From Cloacimonetes bacterium UBA5284 (GTDB lineage Bacteria > Cloacimonadota > Cloacimonadia > Cloacimonadales > Cloacimonadaceae), in contig DHSO01000011.1 of NCBI GenBank assembly GCA_002410505.1, positions 29,794 through 82,894 of the forward strand: 53,101 bases of DNA, read 5' to 3'. This document shows, in pieces, positions 20,198 to 29,506 of this stretch (its first letter is position 1; each line of letters starts with the position of its first letter). A model generated the notes under the pieces. It saw only the letters and a list, made by a program, of their open reading frames with translations, did no database searches and was not told the DNA's origin. Made by a program: the position numbers and the translations under genes.

Positions 20198-20206
20198 ATT
20201 CTCAGC

Positions 20207-20509
20207 ATGAAGTTCGTTCTCGCCGACCAGCGTTTCAGTAAGATTATTTACCGGATAGCCGGCGAAAAGTATAATCGCTTTATCCATGTCTATATGGGAT
20301 GGAAAAAGATTGTTGGTCCTCTATTGGCTGAACGTTCCCAGCCCATCAAGGTGGAGAACGATATACTGTTTGTTGGCGTTCAGAATAGTTCCTGGATGCA
20401 GGAATTGATCTTGTTGAAGGCCGATATCATAGCCAAATACGCAAATTATGGTGAGAAACTGAATGATATTATCTACATTACTCAAAGCCCCGGTAAAAGA
20501 AGAAAATGA
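20207..20509 (+). CDS. DUF721/DciA-like protein
   Basis: The 100-residue protein matches the DUF721 pattern: GWKKIVGPLLAERSQPIKVE, then LFVGVQNSSWMQELILLK. In proteobacteria the DUF721 protein DciA loads the replicative helicase; in other phyla the role is inferred. The frame can be opened by GTG at 20162, but that codon lies inside the terminator stem and would add a hydrophobic stretch, so ATG 20207 is preferred. Neither start has a good ribosome-binding site. It overlaps rpe by 4 nt. Confidence 0.75.
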   Translation: MKFVLADQRFSKIIYRIAGEKYNRFIHVYMGWKKIVGPLLAERSQPIKVENDILFVGVQNSSWMQELILLKADIIAKYANYGEKLNDIIYITQSPGKRRK

Positions 20510-21147
20510 GCGTTAAAATAGCAGCGTCTGTCCTTTCCGCAGATTTTGGCCATCTGGCCGATGAAATTAACAAACTGGAAGCAACCGACATCATCCATCT
20601 GGACCTGATGGACGGGCATTATGTACCCAATCTTAGTTTTGGATACCCATTTATTTCCGCCATTCGCAAGCTTACTAACAAAGCTCTGGATGCTCACCTG
20701 ATGGTTACAAACCCGGATGACTATGTGGAGCAGCTGGCCGAAATCGGCATCCAATATCTGTCTTTTCATCAGGAAACCGTATATCATAGTCATCGCTTGG
20801 TCCAGAGGATCAAGTCTTTTGGCATCAAAGCGGGAATCGCGCTCAATCCTGCCACACCGGTCCACTCTTTGGATGATATTCTATCGGAGTTGGATTTTGT
20901 GTTGGTAATGAGTGTCAATCCCGGTTATTCTGCCCAGAAATTTATTCCTCACGCCATCACTAAAGTGAAGCAACTGAATGCGTTGAAAGCAACATACCCC
21001 AATTTCTTGATCGAGGTGGACGGCGGCGTGAATGGCGATAATTCTCGAGATTTGATCAGTGCCGGAACGGATATCTTGGTCTCTGCTTCCTACATCTTTG
21101 CCTCACAGGATTATACGGCATCCATAAACACTTTGAAGGGAGAATAA
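20506..21147 (+). CDS. rpe: Ribulose-phosphate 3-epimerase
   Basis: Interconverts ribulose 5-phosphate and xylulose 5-phosphate in the pentose phosphate pathway. The 213-residue TIM barrel contains AASVLSADFGHLADEI, IIHLDLMDGHYVPN, DAHLMV, MSVNPGYSAQKF and EVDGGVN. The metal-binding His/Asp residues of those motifs are all present. The ATG overlaps the preceding stop (ATGA) and the stop TAA abuts the ffh ATG directly. Confidence 0.95.
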   Translation: MSVKIAASVLSADFGHLADEINKLEATDIIHLDLMDGHYVPNLSFGYPFISAIRKLTNKALDAHLMVTNPDDYVEQLAEIGIQYLSFHQETVYHSHRLVQRIKSFGIKAGIALNPATPVHSLDDILSELDFVLVMSVNPGYSAQKFIPHAITKVKQLNALKATYPNFLIEVDGGVNGDNSRDLISAGTDILVSASYIFASQDYTASINTLKGE

Positions 21148-22479
21148 ATGTTTAGCAGCCTGTCCGAACGTCTGGACTCCATTTTTCGCAATCTGAAAGG
21201 AAGCGGCTACTTAACCGAACAGAACATCAAAGACAGTATGCGCGAGATTCGCCTTGCTCTGCTGGAAGCGGATGTGAATTTTAAGATCGTAAAGAAATTT
21301 ATCGCTGAAGTGGAAAAAAGGGCTGTCGGCGCTGAGGTCATGAAATCCCTCACTCCTGGTCAACAGATAGTAAAGATCGTTCATGAACAACTCATAGCCC
21401 TGATGGATACCGAAGGCTTTGAGATGAAGGTATACAACAACAAACTCACCAAGATAATGATGGTGGGATTGCAAGGTTCCGGAAAGACCACAGCTTGTGC
21501 CAAGCTGGCCGCCATGTATCGCAAGAAGGGAATCAAACCGATGATGGTAGCCTGCGATGTCTATCGTCCAGCCGCCATCGAACAATTGAAGATACTGGGG
21601 CGTCAGATCGATATTCCAGTAGTATCGGATGAAAGTAAAGACGTGGTCATCATCGCCGATAAGGCCTTAAAAGAGGCCTATTCTGCCTTCACGAACCTAT
21701 TGATTATCGATACTGCCGGACGCTTACACATAGATGCAGATATGATGAATGAAGTCGCGCGCCTCAAAGATCATGTAAAGCCAGATTATATCTTCTTTGT
21801 GGCAGATGCTATGACCGGTCAGGATGCCGTTACAGTGGCAAATGAATTTTATAACAAGCTAGAGTTTGATGGAGTGATTCTCACCAAGCTGGATGGCGAT
21901 GCCCGGGGTGGTGCTGCTCTATCCATTAAGGCAGTAACCGGTCGACCGCTGGCTTTTGTGGGAACCGGAGAAAAGATTCCGGATCTGGAAGTGTTTTATG
22001 CAGATAGGATGGCATCCCGCATCCTTGGTATGGGCGATGTCCTCAGCCTCATCGAGAAAGCTGAAGAAAGCCTGAACGCCGAGGAAGAAGAGAAGCTGGC
22101 CAGAAAGATGCTTAAGAACCAATTCAATCTAAACGACTTTCTGAAACAGCTGCAAAGCATCAAAAAAATGGGTCCGCTGGAGTCTATCATCAAGATGATC
22201 CCCGGCATCGGTTCCAAGTTGCCCGCTGATCTCAAAATAGACGATAATGCTCTGAAACATGTGGAAGCCATCATCCAATCCATGACACACAAAGAACGGG
22301 AGAAACCAGAAATACTGAATGGAAGCAGACGCCTGCGCATCTCCAAAGGATGCGGACGCCCGGTAATGGAAGTGAACCGTCTGATGCGTCAATTTGAGGA
22401 CATGAAGAAGATGATGAAGAAAATGAACAGTCCCAAAGGCATGAAACAGCTAGAATCCATGATGAAAGGCCAACACTAG
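21148..22479 (+). CDS. ffh: Signal recognition particle protein Ffh
   Basis: GTPase that delivers nascent membrane and secreted proteins to FtsY. The 443-residue protein has an N domain (1-85), a G domain (GLQGSGKTTACAKLA, DVYRPAAIEQL, IIDTAGRLHID, TKLDGDARGGAAL, GTGEKIPDLE) and a methionine-rich M domain with RRLRISKGCGRPVMEVNRLM, where most Ffh proteins have SGT/S after KG. It ends in TAG. GAAGGGAGAA at the end of rpe serves as ribosome-binding site. It closes the plus-strand half of the window. Confidence 0.96.
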   Translation: MFSSLSERLDSIFRNLKGSGYLTEQNIKDSMREIRLALLEADVNFKIVKKFIAEVEKRAVGAEVMKSLTPGQQIVKIVHEQLIALMDTEGFEMKVYNNKLTKIMMVGLQGSGKTTACAKLAAMYRKKGIKPMMVACDVYRPAAIEQLKILGRQIDIPVVSDESKDVVIIADKALKEAYSAFTNLLIIDTAGRLHIDADMMNEVARLKDHVKPDYIFFVADAMTGQDAVTVANEFYNKLEFDGVILTKLDGDARGGAALSIKAVTGRPLAFVGTGEKIPDLEVFYADRMASRILGMGDVLSLIEKAEESLNAEEEEKLARKMLKNQFNLNDFLKQLQSIKKMGPLESIIKMIPGIGSKLPADLKIDDNALKHVEAIIQSMTHKEREKPEILNGSRRLRISKGCGRPVMEVNRLMRQFEDMKKMMKKMNSPKGMKQLESMMKGQH

Positions 22480-22647
22480 AGAAATCCTCCTTGTTTCGAT
22501 CCTGTTCCGCAATGCTATCTCGGTTTTCCTGTCCACAATGCCATACATAGTGCAGGGATTGTAACCCAACGCTACCGATGAGACGGCGTTAAGGGATTAA
22601 GAATGGGGGTTCCTACGCTGCGATGAACAGCTGCTTTGGGAACCGTG

Positions 22648-23268
22648 CTATATCACTTCACTCAGCCAATTTCTGTTTCGCGGGCTATGTACTGCTGGAT
22701 TTTTCCCTCGATGCTGCAAACGACGTTTGTCGAAGCGTTTTATGCTATCAGACAAACAAAAGCGCCAGCGCTGAGGATCCAGAGGGATCTGAGTTTGATA
22801 GCTATTTAGGAAAGCAGCCGCTCTCCGGATAAAATCTATGAATTCATATTCTTCTGCCCAAAACAGCAGTAGGTGGGACACATCGGTTTCGGGATAGTCC
22901 TCTCTGCTATCGGAAAAATCCACAAAATAAAAGTCCCCGGCGTTTAACAGGATGTTTTTGGGCTGATTGTCTATATGGCAGATGCATTTACTATCTACCA
23001 TACTTGCCCTGTGAAAATCTGCCAGGGCAGCAGCCAGCCGCGCAGGATCAAAGCCTTTCTCGTCCAGATATGGCTTTGCCTTAATCCTTTTGGTGCTGAT
23101 GTACCACACAGATTCCTCAGGTTCTTCCGCTTTTCCATTGCACAGTAAAAGTGGTACGTGAGGTAGATTTAGTCGGTATACCCTCAATTCAGCTTCATAG
23201 CTTCTGGTGTCGCTAAAGGTCTTTGTGATTACATTCGGATACAGTACTATATTGACTCTTGTTCTCAT
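22648..23268 (-). CDS. Small APH/LPS-kinase-like protein
   Basis: The 206-residue protein has the catalytic core of small-molecule kinases of the APH/RIO/WaaP fold: CHIDNQPKNILL (HxDxxxxN-type catalytic loop) followed by FYFVDFSDS (metal-binding Asp). The N-lobe is very short, with a likely Lys in VITKTF. It may phosphorylate a sugar or lipid headgroup; the substrate is unknown. The ATG at 23268 overlaps the upstream TGA as TGATG; a TTG one codon earlier is also possible. It is last in the long minus-strand run. Confidence 0.65.
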   Translation of the reverse strand: MRTRVNIVLYPNVITKTFSDTRSYEAELRVYRLNLPHVPLLLCNGKAEEPEESVWYISTKRIKAKPYLDEKGFDPARLAAALADFHRASMVDSKCICHIDNQPKNILLNAGDFYFVDFSDSREDYPETDVSHLLLFWAEEYEFIDFIRRAAAFLNSYQTQIPLDPQRWRFCLSDSIKRFDKRRLQHRGKNPAVHSPRNRNWLSEVI

Positions 23269-24083
23269 CAATCCAGGGAGATACGCTCGATTCTGTCTTG
23301 CCGCAGCATTGGTACGATCAGCTCATTTGTGGGCAGATGGTAATAGATGTCTGCAGCGCCGTCGTAGCCTGTCAGATCCGTTATGAAGCGGTTCTGTTCC
23401 TGAGGGATTTGGATGATCATCTTTTCTTTCCATGAGCTGAAAAAGATGCGTCCCAGATCATCGATAGCAATACCATCGAGATTGGAATACATGGTGTCTT
23501 TGAAGATGTTGATACTCATATCCCGAGTATCCAAGCTGAGGATGGGGGAGTGTTCGGTGTTTCCCACGATGAGCATCTGCCAGCGCGGGCGATCGTACAC
23601 AATACCGTTGGGAGCCACCATGAGTTCGTGGGATATGCGTTTCTGGGTTTTGTTTTGGGGATCAAATACAAAGATGCTGTTGCCGGTGGTATCTGTGATA
23701 TAGAGATTGCCGTATTCATCTACTGTGATGTCATTTAGCCCCATGGCTTCAGCGATAGGGTAGCTTTCGATGATTTTGGCTTCACTCACCTTTACTACGT
23801 GAATCTGAGTGGGGTCGGTAATATACAACAAATCACCTATCAGCAGCATACCTTTGGGTGCTCGCAAGCCCTCACTGATGAATTCGCTGAATTTGCCGTT
23901 ATTATCCATTGCCACGATGCTGCCGTCTCCCACATTGGAGATCAGAAAACGTTCGCCCACAGAGTCGTAAACCACACTCTCCGGTTTGTTCAAAAGATTG
24001 TTTCTGTCCCCGGCCAGTATGTAGATCAATGCTGCGATGATGGCCAGGATCACGATTGTCAATATGATGTATTTCGCTTTCAT
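23268..24083 (-). CDS. Membrane-anchored NHL/SMP-30-like beta-propeller protein
   Basis: The 271-residue protein has one N-terminal membrane helix (YIILTIVILAIIAALIYILA), with the rest outside the cytoplasm. Repeated blade-like units such as PESVVYDSVGERFLISN, GLNDITVDEYGNLYITD and LDGIAIDDLGRIFFS are typical of NHL or SMP-30-type propellers. The role is unknown; it could bind a protein or sugar ligand in the periplasm. It starts 1 nt after the cysS stop. Confidence 0.72.
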   Translation of the reverse strand: MKAKYIILTIVILAIIAALIYILAGDRNNLLNKPESVVYDSVGERFLISNVGDGSIVAMDNNGKFSEFISEGLRAPKGMLLIGDLLYITDPTQIHVVKVSEAKIIESYPIAEAMGLNDITVDEYGNLYITDTTGNSIFVFDPQNKTQKRISHELMVAPNGIVYDRPRWQMLIVGNTEHSPILSLDTRDMSINIFKDTMYSNLDGIAIDDLGRIFFSSWKEKMIIQIPQEQNRFITDLTGYDGAADIYYHLPTNELIVPMLRQDRIERISLD

Positions 24084-24084
24084 G

Positions 24085-25470
24085 TTACTTCAAACTCCAT
24101 TTACTACCTTCAGGACCGTCTTTGATGTCGATGCCCAGGTTTTGCAGGTCATCACGGATTTTATCCGACAGTGCCCAGTTTTTATCTGTCCGCGCCTGTG
24201 CACGGTATGAGAGAAACAGCTCTATCAAAGAAGCGGTGAGCTTCTCTGTTACTTCACTATTTTCATGGGTTGGCTTGCTAAACAAACCTAGCACTTTGCC
24301 CAATTTCAATATCATTGCCGCAGCTTGTTTGCGGATATCCAGATCAAGTATAGAACTTCTGGATTTATGGCTCAAGTCAAAGATGACAGCTATGGCCTTC
24401 GCAGTGTTAAAATCGTCATCCATTGCTGCTTGAAAGCTTTGTTCCAGCTTCAGAATTTCCATATCCGGGATATCCGTTTCCAGCAGTGCATCATATCCAA
24501 ATGCCGTGATGGATTTTCGCAGGTTTTGCATAGCCTTGTGTGATTCCTCCATCAATTCCCGGGTAAAATCGATGGGGGAGCGGTAGTGTTTGGAGAGGAA
24601 GAAATGTCGGATATCCTCAGCGTCATATTCTTGAAGGATATCACGCGCCGTGAAGAAATTCTTCAGGCTTTTACTCATCTTCTCGCCGTCCACATTCAAA
24701 AAGCCGTTGTGCATCCAATAGCGGGCCAGAGGCTTTCCGGACAGTGCCATAGCCTGGGCATTTTCGTTTTCATGATGGGGAAAGATCAGATCTACTCCGC
24801 CACCATGTATATCGAAGGTTTCTCCCAGATAGTGACGGCTCATCACCACGCATTCCGTATGCCATCCCGGGCGTCCCATACCCCAGGGACTTTGCCATGA
24901 GGGCTCTCCCGGTTTGCTGGCCTTCCATAATGTAAAATCAGCCGGGTGTTTCTTTGCGATGTTTTCAGCCACTCTGGCTCCCACCAGCTGATCTTCAATT
25001 TGCTTACCGGACAGACTGCCATATTCGGGCAGAGCACCGGTATCGAAGTAGACATCACCGTTTACTTCGTAGGCAAATCCTTTTAGTTGCAAGTTGTGGA
25101 TCAGTTCGATAATCTGGGGCATGGTATCGGTAGCCTTGGGCTGGTGTGTGGGCGCTTTAATGCCTAAAGCTTCACAGTCATCCAAAAAAGCTTGGACATA
25201 TTTGTCCGCGATCTTGCTGAATTCCTTGCCTTCACTTATAGATTGTTCTATTATTTTGTCGTCGATATCAGTTATGTTTTGGGCATAAGTTACGTCATAG
25301 CCCAGGTATTCGAAATAGCGGCGTACCACATCAAAAAAGATGAAAGAACGGGCGTTTCCGATGTGAAAGTAGTTGTATACGGTGGGGCCACAAGCATAGA
25401 GCTTCAGCTTTCCCGGCTCCAGGGGAATGAATTCTTCTTTAGTTCTGGTTTTGCTATTGTAGATTTTCAT
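24085..25470 (-). CDS. cysS: Cysteinyl-tRNA synthetase
   Basis: Class I aminoacyl-tRNA synthetase of 461 residues. It has the HIGH-type motif FHIGNAR, the zinc ligands CGPTVYNYFHIG, WHTEC and the FPHHENE motif, and KMSKSLKNF as the KMSKS loop. The C-terminal helical and anticodon domains are present. It lies 11 nt downstream of the PorU-like gene, an unusual partner for a synthetase. Confidence 0.96.
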   Translation of the reverse strand: MKIYNSKTRTKEEFIPLEPGKLKLYACGPTVYNYFHIGNARSFIFFDVVRRYFEYLGYDVTYAQNITDIDDKIIEQSISEGKEFSKIADKYVQAFLDDCEALGIKAPTHQPKATDTMPQIIELIHNLQLKGFAYEVNGDVYFDTGALPEYGSLSGKQIEDQLVGARVAENIAKKHPADFTLWKASKPGEPSWQSPWGMGRPGWHTECVVMSRHYLGETFDIHGGGVDLIFPHHENENAQAMALSGKPLARYWMHNGFLNVDGEKMSKSLKNFFTARDILQEYDAEDIRHFFLSKHYRSPIDFTRELMEESHKAMQNLRKSITAFGYDALLETDIPDMEILKLEQSFQAAMDDDFNTAKAIAVIFDLSHKSRSSILDLDIRKQAAAMILKLGKVLGLFSKPTHENSEVTEKLTASLIELFLSYRAQARTDKNWALSDKIRDDLQNLGIDIKDGPEGSKWSLK

Positions 25471-25481
25471 GTCTTTTCCAG

Positions 25482-28400
25482 CTATTTATATATTACCAGG
25501 CGATCACGGGCTTCGATACTTCTCCCATCCTGAGTTCTGGCCTTTATTCTGATGATATAGGTGTTGTTAGCCAATCTATCACCAAATTCGTCTCTGCCAT
25601 CAAATGGGATCTTGTTAAAGCCTTGCAAAGCTGTGGTTTCGATGCGACGAATGCGCTTTCCGCTCATACTGAAGATATCCAGCGTCATATCGGCGTTATC
25701 GGAGGTGATGAACGTAATGTGTGCTTCATTTTTCATCGGATTGGGGTAAATCATCAGATTTTGCAAGTCTATGGGGCCGCTGTCTTTTGCTATGAAATGA
25801 GTAGAAGCTACCGAAGGAAGGTTGAAGTTGTCAAAAGCTATTATCTGGATCGTGTGAATTCCTTCTGTCAGCTTTGGCAATTGATAAATCAGAGTACCGG
25901 ATACATTAGAATCAAGATCATAGGCAAAATAATCGGTTACCGGTATTGGTTGCAGGGAGTTATCTATCACCAAGAGAATATTGTGGCCGGCACTTCCGGT
26001 TATGTTGATACCGTTTTCATCCGAAATTCTGGCATAGAGAGTGGGGCTTATATTCACGGTGTCGCCCGTGCGGAAGTCGTAGGATCCCAAATAGATGTCT
26101 ATCTCCGGCGGGGAGTCGTTTGGCATGGAATCTGGCAAGACTTCATCGGAGAGTCTGAGAGGGTGGTAATAGCTAATGTAATCAGTTTTTCCGGCATCAT
26201 CCCATAAATAGTTTAGCACCAAGCCGCTGTTTCCGGTATTTACATCATCAGGCACCCAAAAACCGCCTTTAAATTCGGATTCCTTTACCGTCACACTTCC
26301 CTTGAACAATTGATTACCTTTTTTGCTGACCGCAATGCCGGCAAGCTGGTATTCCAAATCAGAATTGAAAGCCGAAAAAAGCGCTTCACCATTGAGACCT
26401 TTCGCACTCATGTGTCCGTTGAATCTGGCGTTTTGACGTGAGTGATAGATGATAGACTTTGTATTATCGGTCAAGGGCTTAGTAGAGGCCACCCGCTCCG
26501 GGGGCACTATATACAGATTGGGATCTCCCAAAACAATGTACATCGCGTCGTTTTCCACACTTTGAGTATTGCTTATCTTGGCTGCGGTGAGCGCTAAACC
26601 CAGTGGTAGACGTGAATTGGTCATGTTCGGGATAAAGTATTCCATCAGATCATTATTGGGATCCGGAAAGCTTTTACGAGTAGCTGCTACAGATGCGATA
26701 GCTCCGGCATTATTCAAGAGCACAGTTTTCTGACCCAAACTATCGTAAGCCCAATGGTCGAAAGCACTTATCTCACATGATGCTGCTATGAAAAGGGGCA
26801 AGGTATCTTGATTGTGAAATTTACTCATATCGGTTGAACCGGTGAAGTAGTTTTGCATTCCCAAAACGTCGAAAGAACCGTGGCCGATGTAATACCAGAT
26901 CAGCTTGCCATCATTGATCTCATCAAACATTTCGTCTCTCACCCGGGGTTTGTTTAGAAACTCATCTGTGTCCCATTCAGCGGCAAAGATCTTGGTGTTG
27001 AAAACTGCGGGATTTATCATCATAGAAAGAGATTGCATATCTCTGGTGTGTTGCCAATCCATGGTGTTGGTTCCATTTACGTTGTCATCTGCCAGGAAAA
27101 GAAGGCTGTTGCGCCACAATCCGGGTTTGGGATCTTGAGTGTAACGTCTGAAATTCTCCATCATAGTGTTCAGTTCGGTCATAGTGCTAACCGGATAGCG
27201 GCCGATAGCAATTTCCGGGTGGTTTGTATTGGTAAGCATTCCAAAATAATCGTCCGAACTAATGTAATTCGAGGGATTCTGGAAGATCATCACTTTATTC
27301 TTTCCGGCTGCTACTCGCGAATAGTTTCGCCAATCCATAGTCCCCATTCCAAACAGTGTGAGGGACCGCAGTTTAGGCTCCGGGTTGTTGAAATAAACAT
27401 AACGCAGGTATTGTCGTATGGCCATGGGATCCGGATAGCCTCCGTTGAATTGATCGAAGATGTCCGATTGTCGTACCACAAGAGTGTACATGCCCCAGTT
27501 CTGACGGTACATATCTGCCAATTCTTCGGCCTTGTCCGCAAATTCATCCGGCGTCACGATTATGCTTTCGATGGGACCTTTGTTTGCTGTGAGATCCTTT
27601 GCTTGCGTCACTGTTACCGAAGCGGGGCCATAAAGCTCAGAAGGGCGCGTTACATAGTATTTGCTATCTGTGTTTGTGTTTCCTACAAAGGTCAATGATT
27701 CGCTGTCTGTCACAAGGTTTATGCGCCGAATATCGTTTCCCGGACTCACTTGATACACCGAAGTATCGGTGGCGGATCCGCTGAAAACGTAACGTATGTT
27801 TCCCGGATTGATGCTTTCCAGCGCGTTGACCATGTACTGTTCGTTTTTCTTTGTTAAAGTGCGGGCGTATTGAACGCGATAAAAGTCCAGATTTATATTG
27901 TTCGAAGAGTTTCTCAAAACTCGAATGGTAATCTTGTTTTTTCCGGCTACAAAATAACCGGTGTCTCTGGAAAACTTGAAGAGCGTGGATCCATACCATG
28001 TATGAACGGAGGTATCTGTACCGGAGCTCAAAACTATATGGCCATTCACATATACCGAAATCCGGTTCGTTGAAACTCCGGTGCTCGGATCTTGACGCAA
28101 GTTCATCTCCAAACGTTGCATAATGCCGGGATCCAGATCGGGAAGATCTATGTTGTAAGTGTATTCCATAGTAGTGTTACCGGTCATACGGGACATATAC
28201 CAGGTAAAGCCGGTGATATCGGGTCGGTGGATTTCATCTTCCACATGAACTGTTGTTATATGATGGTTGGTGCTTTCACTAGTGTTTTCGTATTCTCTCA
28301 GCTGCATGCGCAGGGGGGTGCCGGAAAAACTACCGGCAAAACTAAGCCAATATACTCCATTGTGAGAGTAAGGATTGTGGTATATACTCTGATTTATGGT

Positions 28401-29342
28401 TTGCATGATGCTATTCTTATGATACCCACTGCGATCTTCGCCATAGAATACTATGTAATCTGAGCCGTCGAAGCTACCGTCTTCTTCCCCAATCACTTGA
28501 ATTGGGATCTCGGAAAAACTGTCTCCCGCGCCCAGGATGGATTGGTTTTGTAGATTGCCCGAGCTGGCAAAAAGCCTGAAGCTGCGAGGATCGATATCCT
28601 CCAGAGGAAAACCATCAAGTTGTGAAGGATTGACGCGATACATCCCGGTCCTGCTCACTTCTATTTTGGCCCACCAGGGTGATAGTGAGAAATCGGCATA
28701 ATTTACTGCCGTATTCCTGCTCCTCACCCAGTGTTTGGCGTCATGACCGTTCACCAACTGATCCAGAAATATGCTACTCAAATAATCTGGAGGAGCATTG
28801 TTTTTCTTTGCTATATCTCCTCCAATACTCACTTTGATCCGCGCCGATTTGATCACCTCAAGGCCCAGATCACCATCATAAATAAAGGGATTGATCAGAT
28901 AAGCCACATAGGGATGATTCCGGAAAGAATGTAGCCCAAGACTGCGTAAAACGCTCTCACTTGCATCTGAGTAGAGATTCTCATCGATCTCATACAAATA
29001 TTCGGACATCCCTTCTTTTGAGATCGGAGTGGGCACGGGCAGAACGCGCTTATTCAATCTGATCTGTTCCTTCACACTGGACACAATCTCTGCTTCCGCG
29101 AAACCATCGGCAGGAACGCCTACTTTGAATTCCAGAGAAGGCAGAGAGGGTGTTCCCTTCACTTCCGGATAAACTCCCGAAACAAATCTGATGGAGCTGT
29201 AGCCTTGGTTATCGATGATCTCATAGTCATCAAGAACAAAATCCAGCGTTATCTCATTAGCGTTTTGCTCCACTACGGTAATTCCTGCATATATCCACAT
29301 GGTAGACACCAGCAGGCCGAGGCTCAGTATTAATTGTCTCAT
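25482..29342 (-). CDS. C25 peptidase, PorU-like (type IX sortase candidate)
   Basis: Secreted protein of 1286 residues with a signal peptide (about 1-20). The N-terminal half has a PorU-like pattern with FDGSDYIVFYGEDRSGY and HNPYSHNGVYWLSF. The C25 domain is at roughly 595-975: catalytic His821 in YYIGHGS and Cys856 in AASCEISAFD, 35 residues apart, with VLGDPNLYI closing it. The last ~90 residues (LMIYPNPMKNEAHITF onward, ANNTYIIRI) form a FlgD-like/type IX C-terminal domain. Its length is close to Porphyromonas PorU. It is a paralogue of the 4403-9424 protein. The ATG overlaps the TGA of the 50-residue gene upstream; cysS follows after 11 nt. Confidence 0.87.
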   Translation of the reverse strand: MRQLILSLGLLVSTMWIYAGITVVEQNANEITLDFVLDDYEIIDNQGYSSIRFVSGVYPEVKGTPSLPSLEFKVGVPADGFAEAEIVSSVKEQIRLNKRVLPVPTPISKEGMSEYLYEIDENLYSDASESVLRSLGLHSFRNHPYVAYLINPFIYDGDLGLEVIKSARIKVSIGGDIAKKNNAPPDYLSSIFLDQLVNGHDAKHWVRSRNTAVNYADFSLSPWWAKIEVSRTGMYRVNPSQLDGFPLEDIDPRSFRLFASSGNLQNQSILGAGDSFSEIPIQVIGEEDGSFDGSDYIVFYGEDRSGYHKNSIMQTINQSIYHNPYSHNGVYWLSFAGSFSGTPLRMQLREYENTSESTNHHITTVHVEDEIHRPDITGFTWYMSRMTGNTTMEYTYNIDLPDLDPGIMQRLEMNLRQDPSTGVSTNRISVYVNGHIVLSSGTDTSVHTWYGSTLFKFSRDTGYFVAGKNKITIRVLRNSSNNINLDFYRVQYARTLTKKNEQYMVNALESINPGNIRYVFSGSATDTSVYQVSPGNDIRRINLVTDSESLTFVGNTNTDSKYYVTRPSELYGPASVTVTQAKDLTANKGPIESIIVTPDEFADKAEELADMYRQNWGMYTLVVRQSDIFDQFNGGYPDPMAIRQYLRYVYFNNPEPKLRSLTLFGMGTMDWRNYSRVAAGKNKVMIFQNPSNYISSDDYFGMLTNTNHPEIAIGRYPVSTMTELNTMMENFRRYTQDPKPGLWRNSLLFLADDNVNGTNTMDWQHTRDMQSLSMMINPAVFNTKIFAAEWDTDEFLNKPRVRDEMFDEINDGKLIWYYIGHGSFDVLGMQNYFTGSTDMSKFHNQDTLPLFIAASCEISAFDHWAYDSLGQKTVLLNNAGAIASVAATRKSFPDPNNDLMEYFIPNMTNSRLPLGLALTAAKISNTQSVENDAMYIVLGDPNLYIVPPERVASTKPLTDNTKSIIYHSRQNARFNGHMSAKGLNGEALFSAFNSDLEYQLAGIAVSKKGNQLFKGSVTVKESEFKGGFWVPDDVNTGNSGLVLNYLWDDAGKTDYISYYHPLRLSDEVLPDSMPNDSPPEIDIYLGSYDFRTGDTVNISPTLYARISDENGINITGSAGHNILLVIDNSLQPIPVTDYFAYDLDSNVSGTLIYQLPKLTEGIHTIQIIAFDNFNLPSVASTHFIAKDSGPIDLQNLMIYPNPMKNEAHITFITSDNADMTLDIFSMSGKRIRRIETTALQGFNKIPFDGRDEFGDRLANNTYIIRIKARTQDGRSIEARDRLVIYK

Positions 29343-29491
29343 TTTTCTCTCTTTGGATTAAATATTTTTTCCAATCCATAGATTAGCAGGTAGAATATTC
29401 CGGTAAACACAAATATTCCCAGCATGCCCTGGCCCATCATCCAGAGCGAGTATTGTATCGTGTCTGGTCTACTAAGAAGTAGCTGAAACAT
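29339..29491 (-). CDS. OadG-like single-helix small membrane protein
   Basis: A 50-residue ORF with ATG at 29491 and GAGGA eight bases upstream. The peptide has one strongly hydrophobic helix (MMGQGMLGIFVFTGIFYLLI) followed by YGLEKIF and a short basic tail. This is the pattern of the gamma subunit (OadG family) of sodium-pumping decarboxylases such as oxaloacetate or methylmalonyl-CoA decarboxylase, which anchors the complex in the membrane. No alpha or beta subunit is in the window. Its stop overlaps the next ATG (ATGA), supporting real translation. The family call rests on pattern only. Confidence 0.6.
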   Translation of the reverse strand: MFQLLLSRPDTIQYSLWMMGQGMLGIFVFTGIFYLLIYGLEKIFNPKREK

Positions 29492-29506
29492 ATATCAGAT
29501 CCTCAT

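Noticed and set aside
22480..22647. Possible SRP RNA or terminator downstream of ffh
   Set aside because: The conserved SRP RNA tetraloop region was not found, and the short AACGC/GCGTT pairing lacks a T-run.
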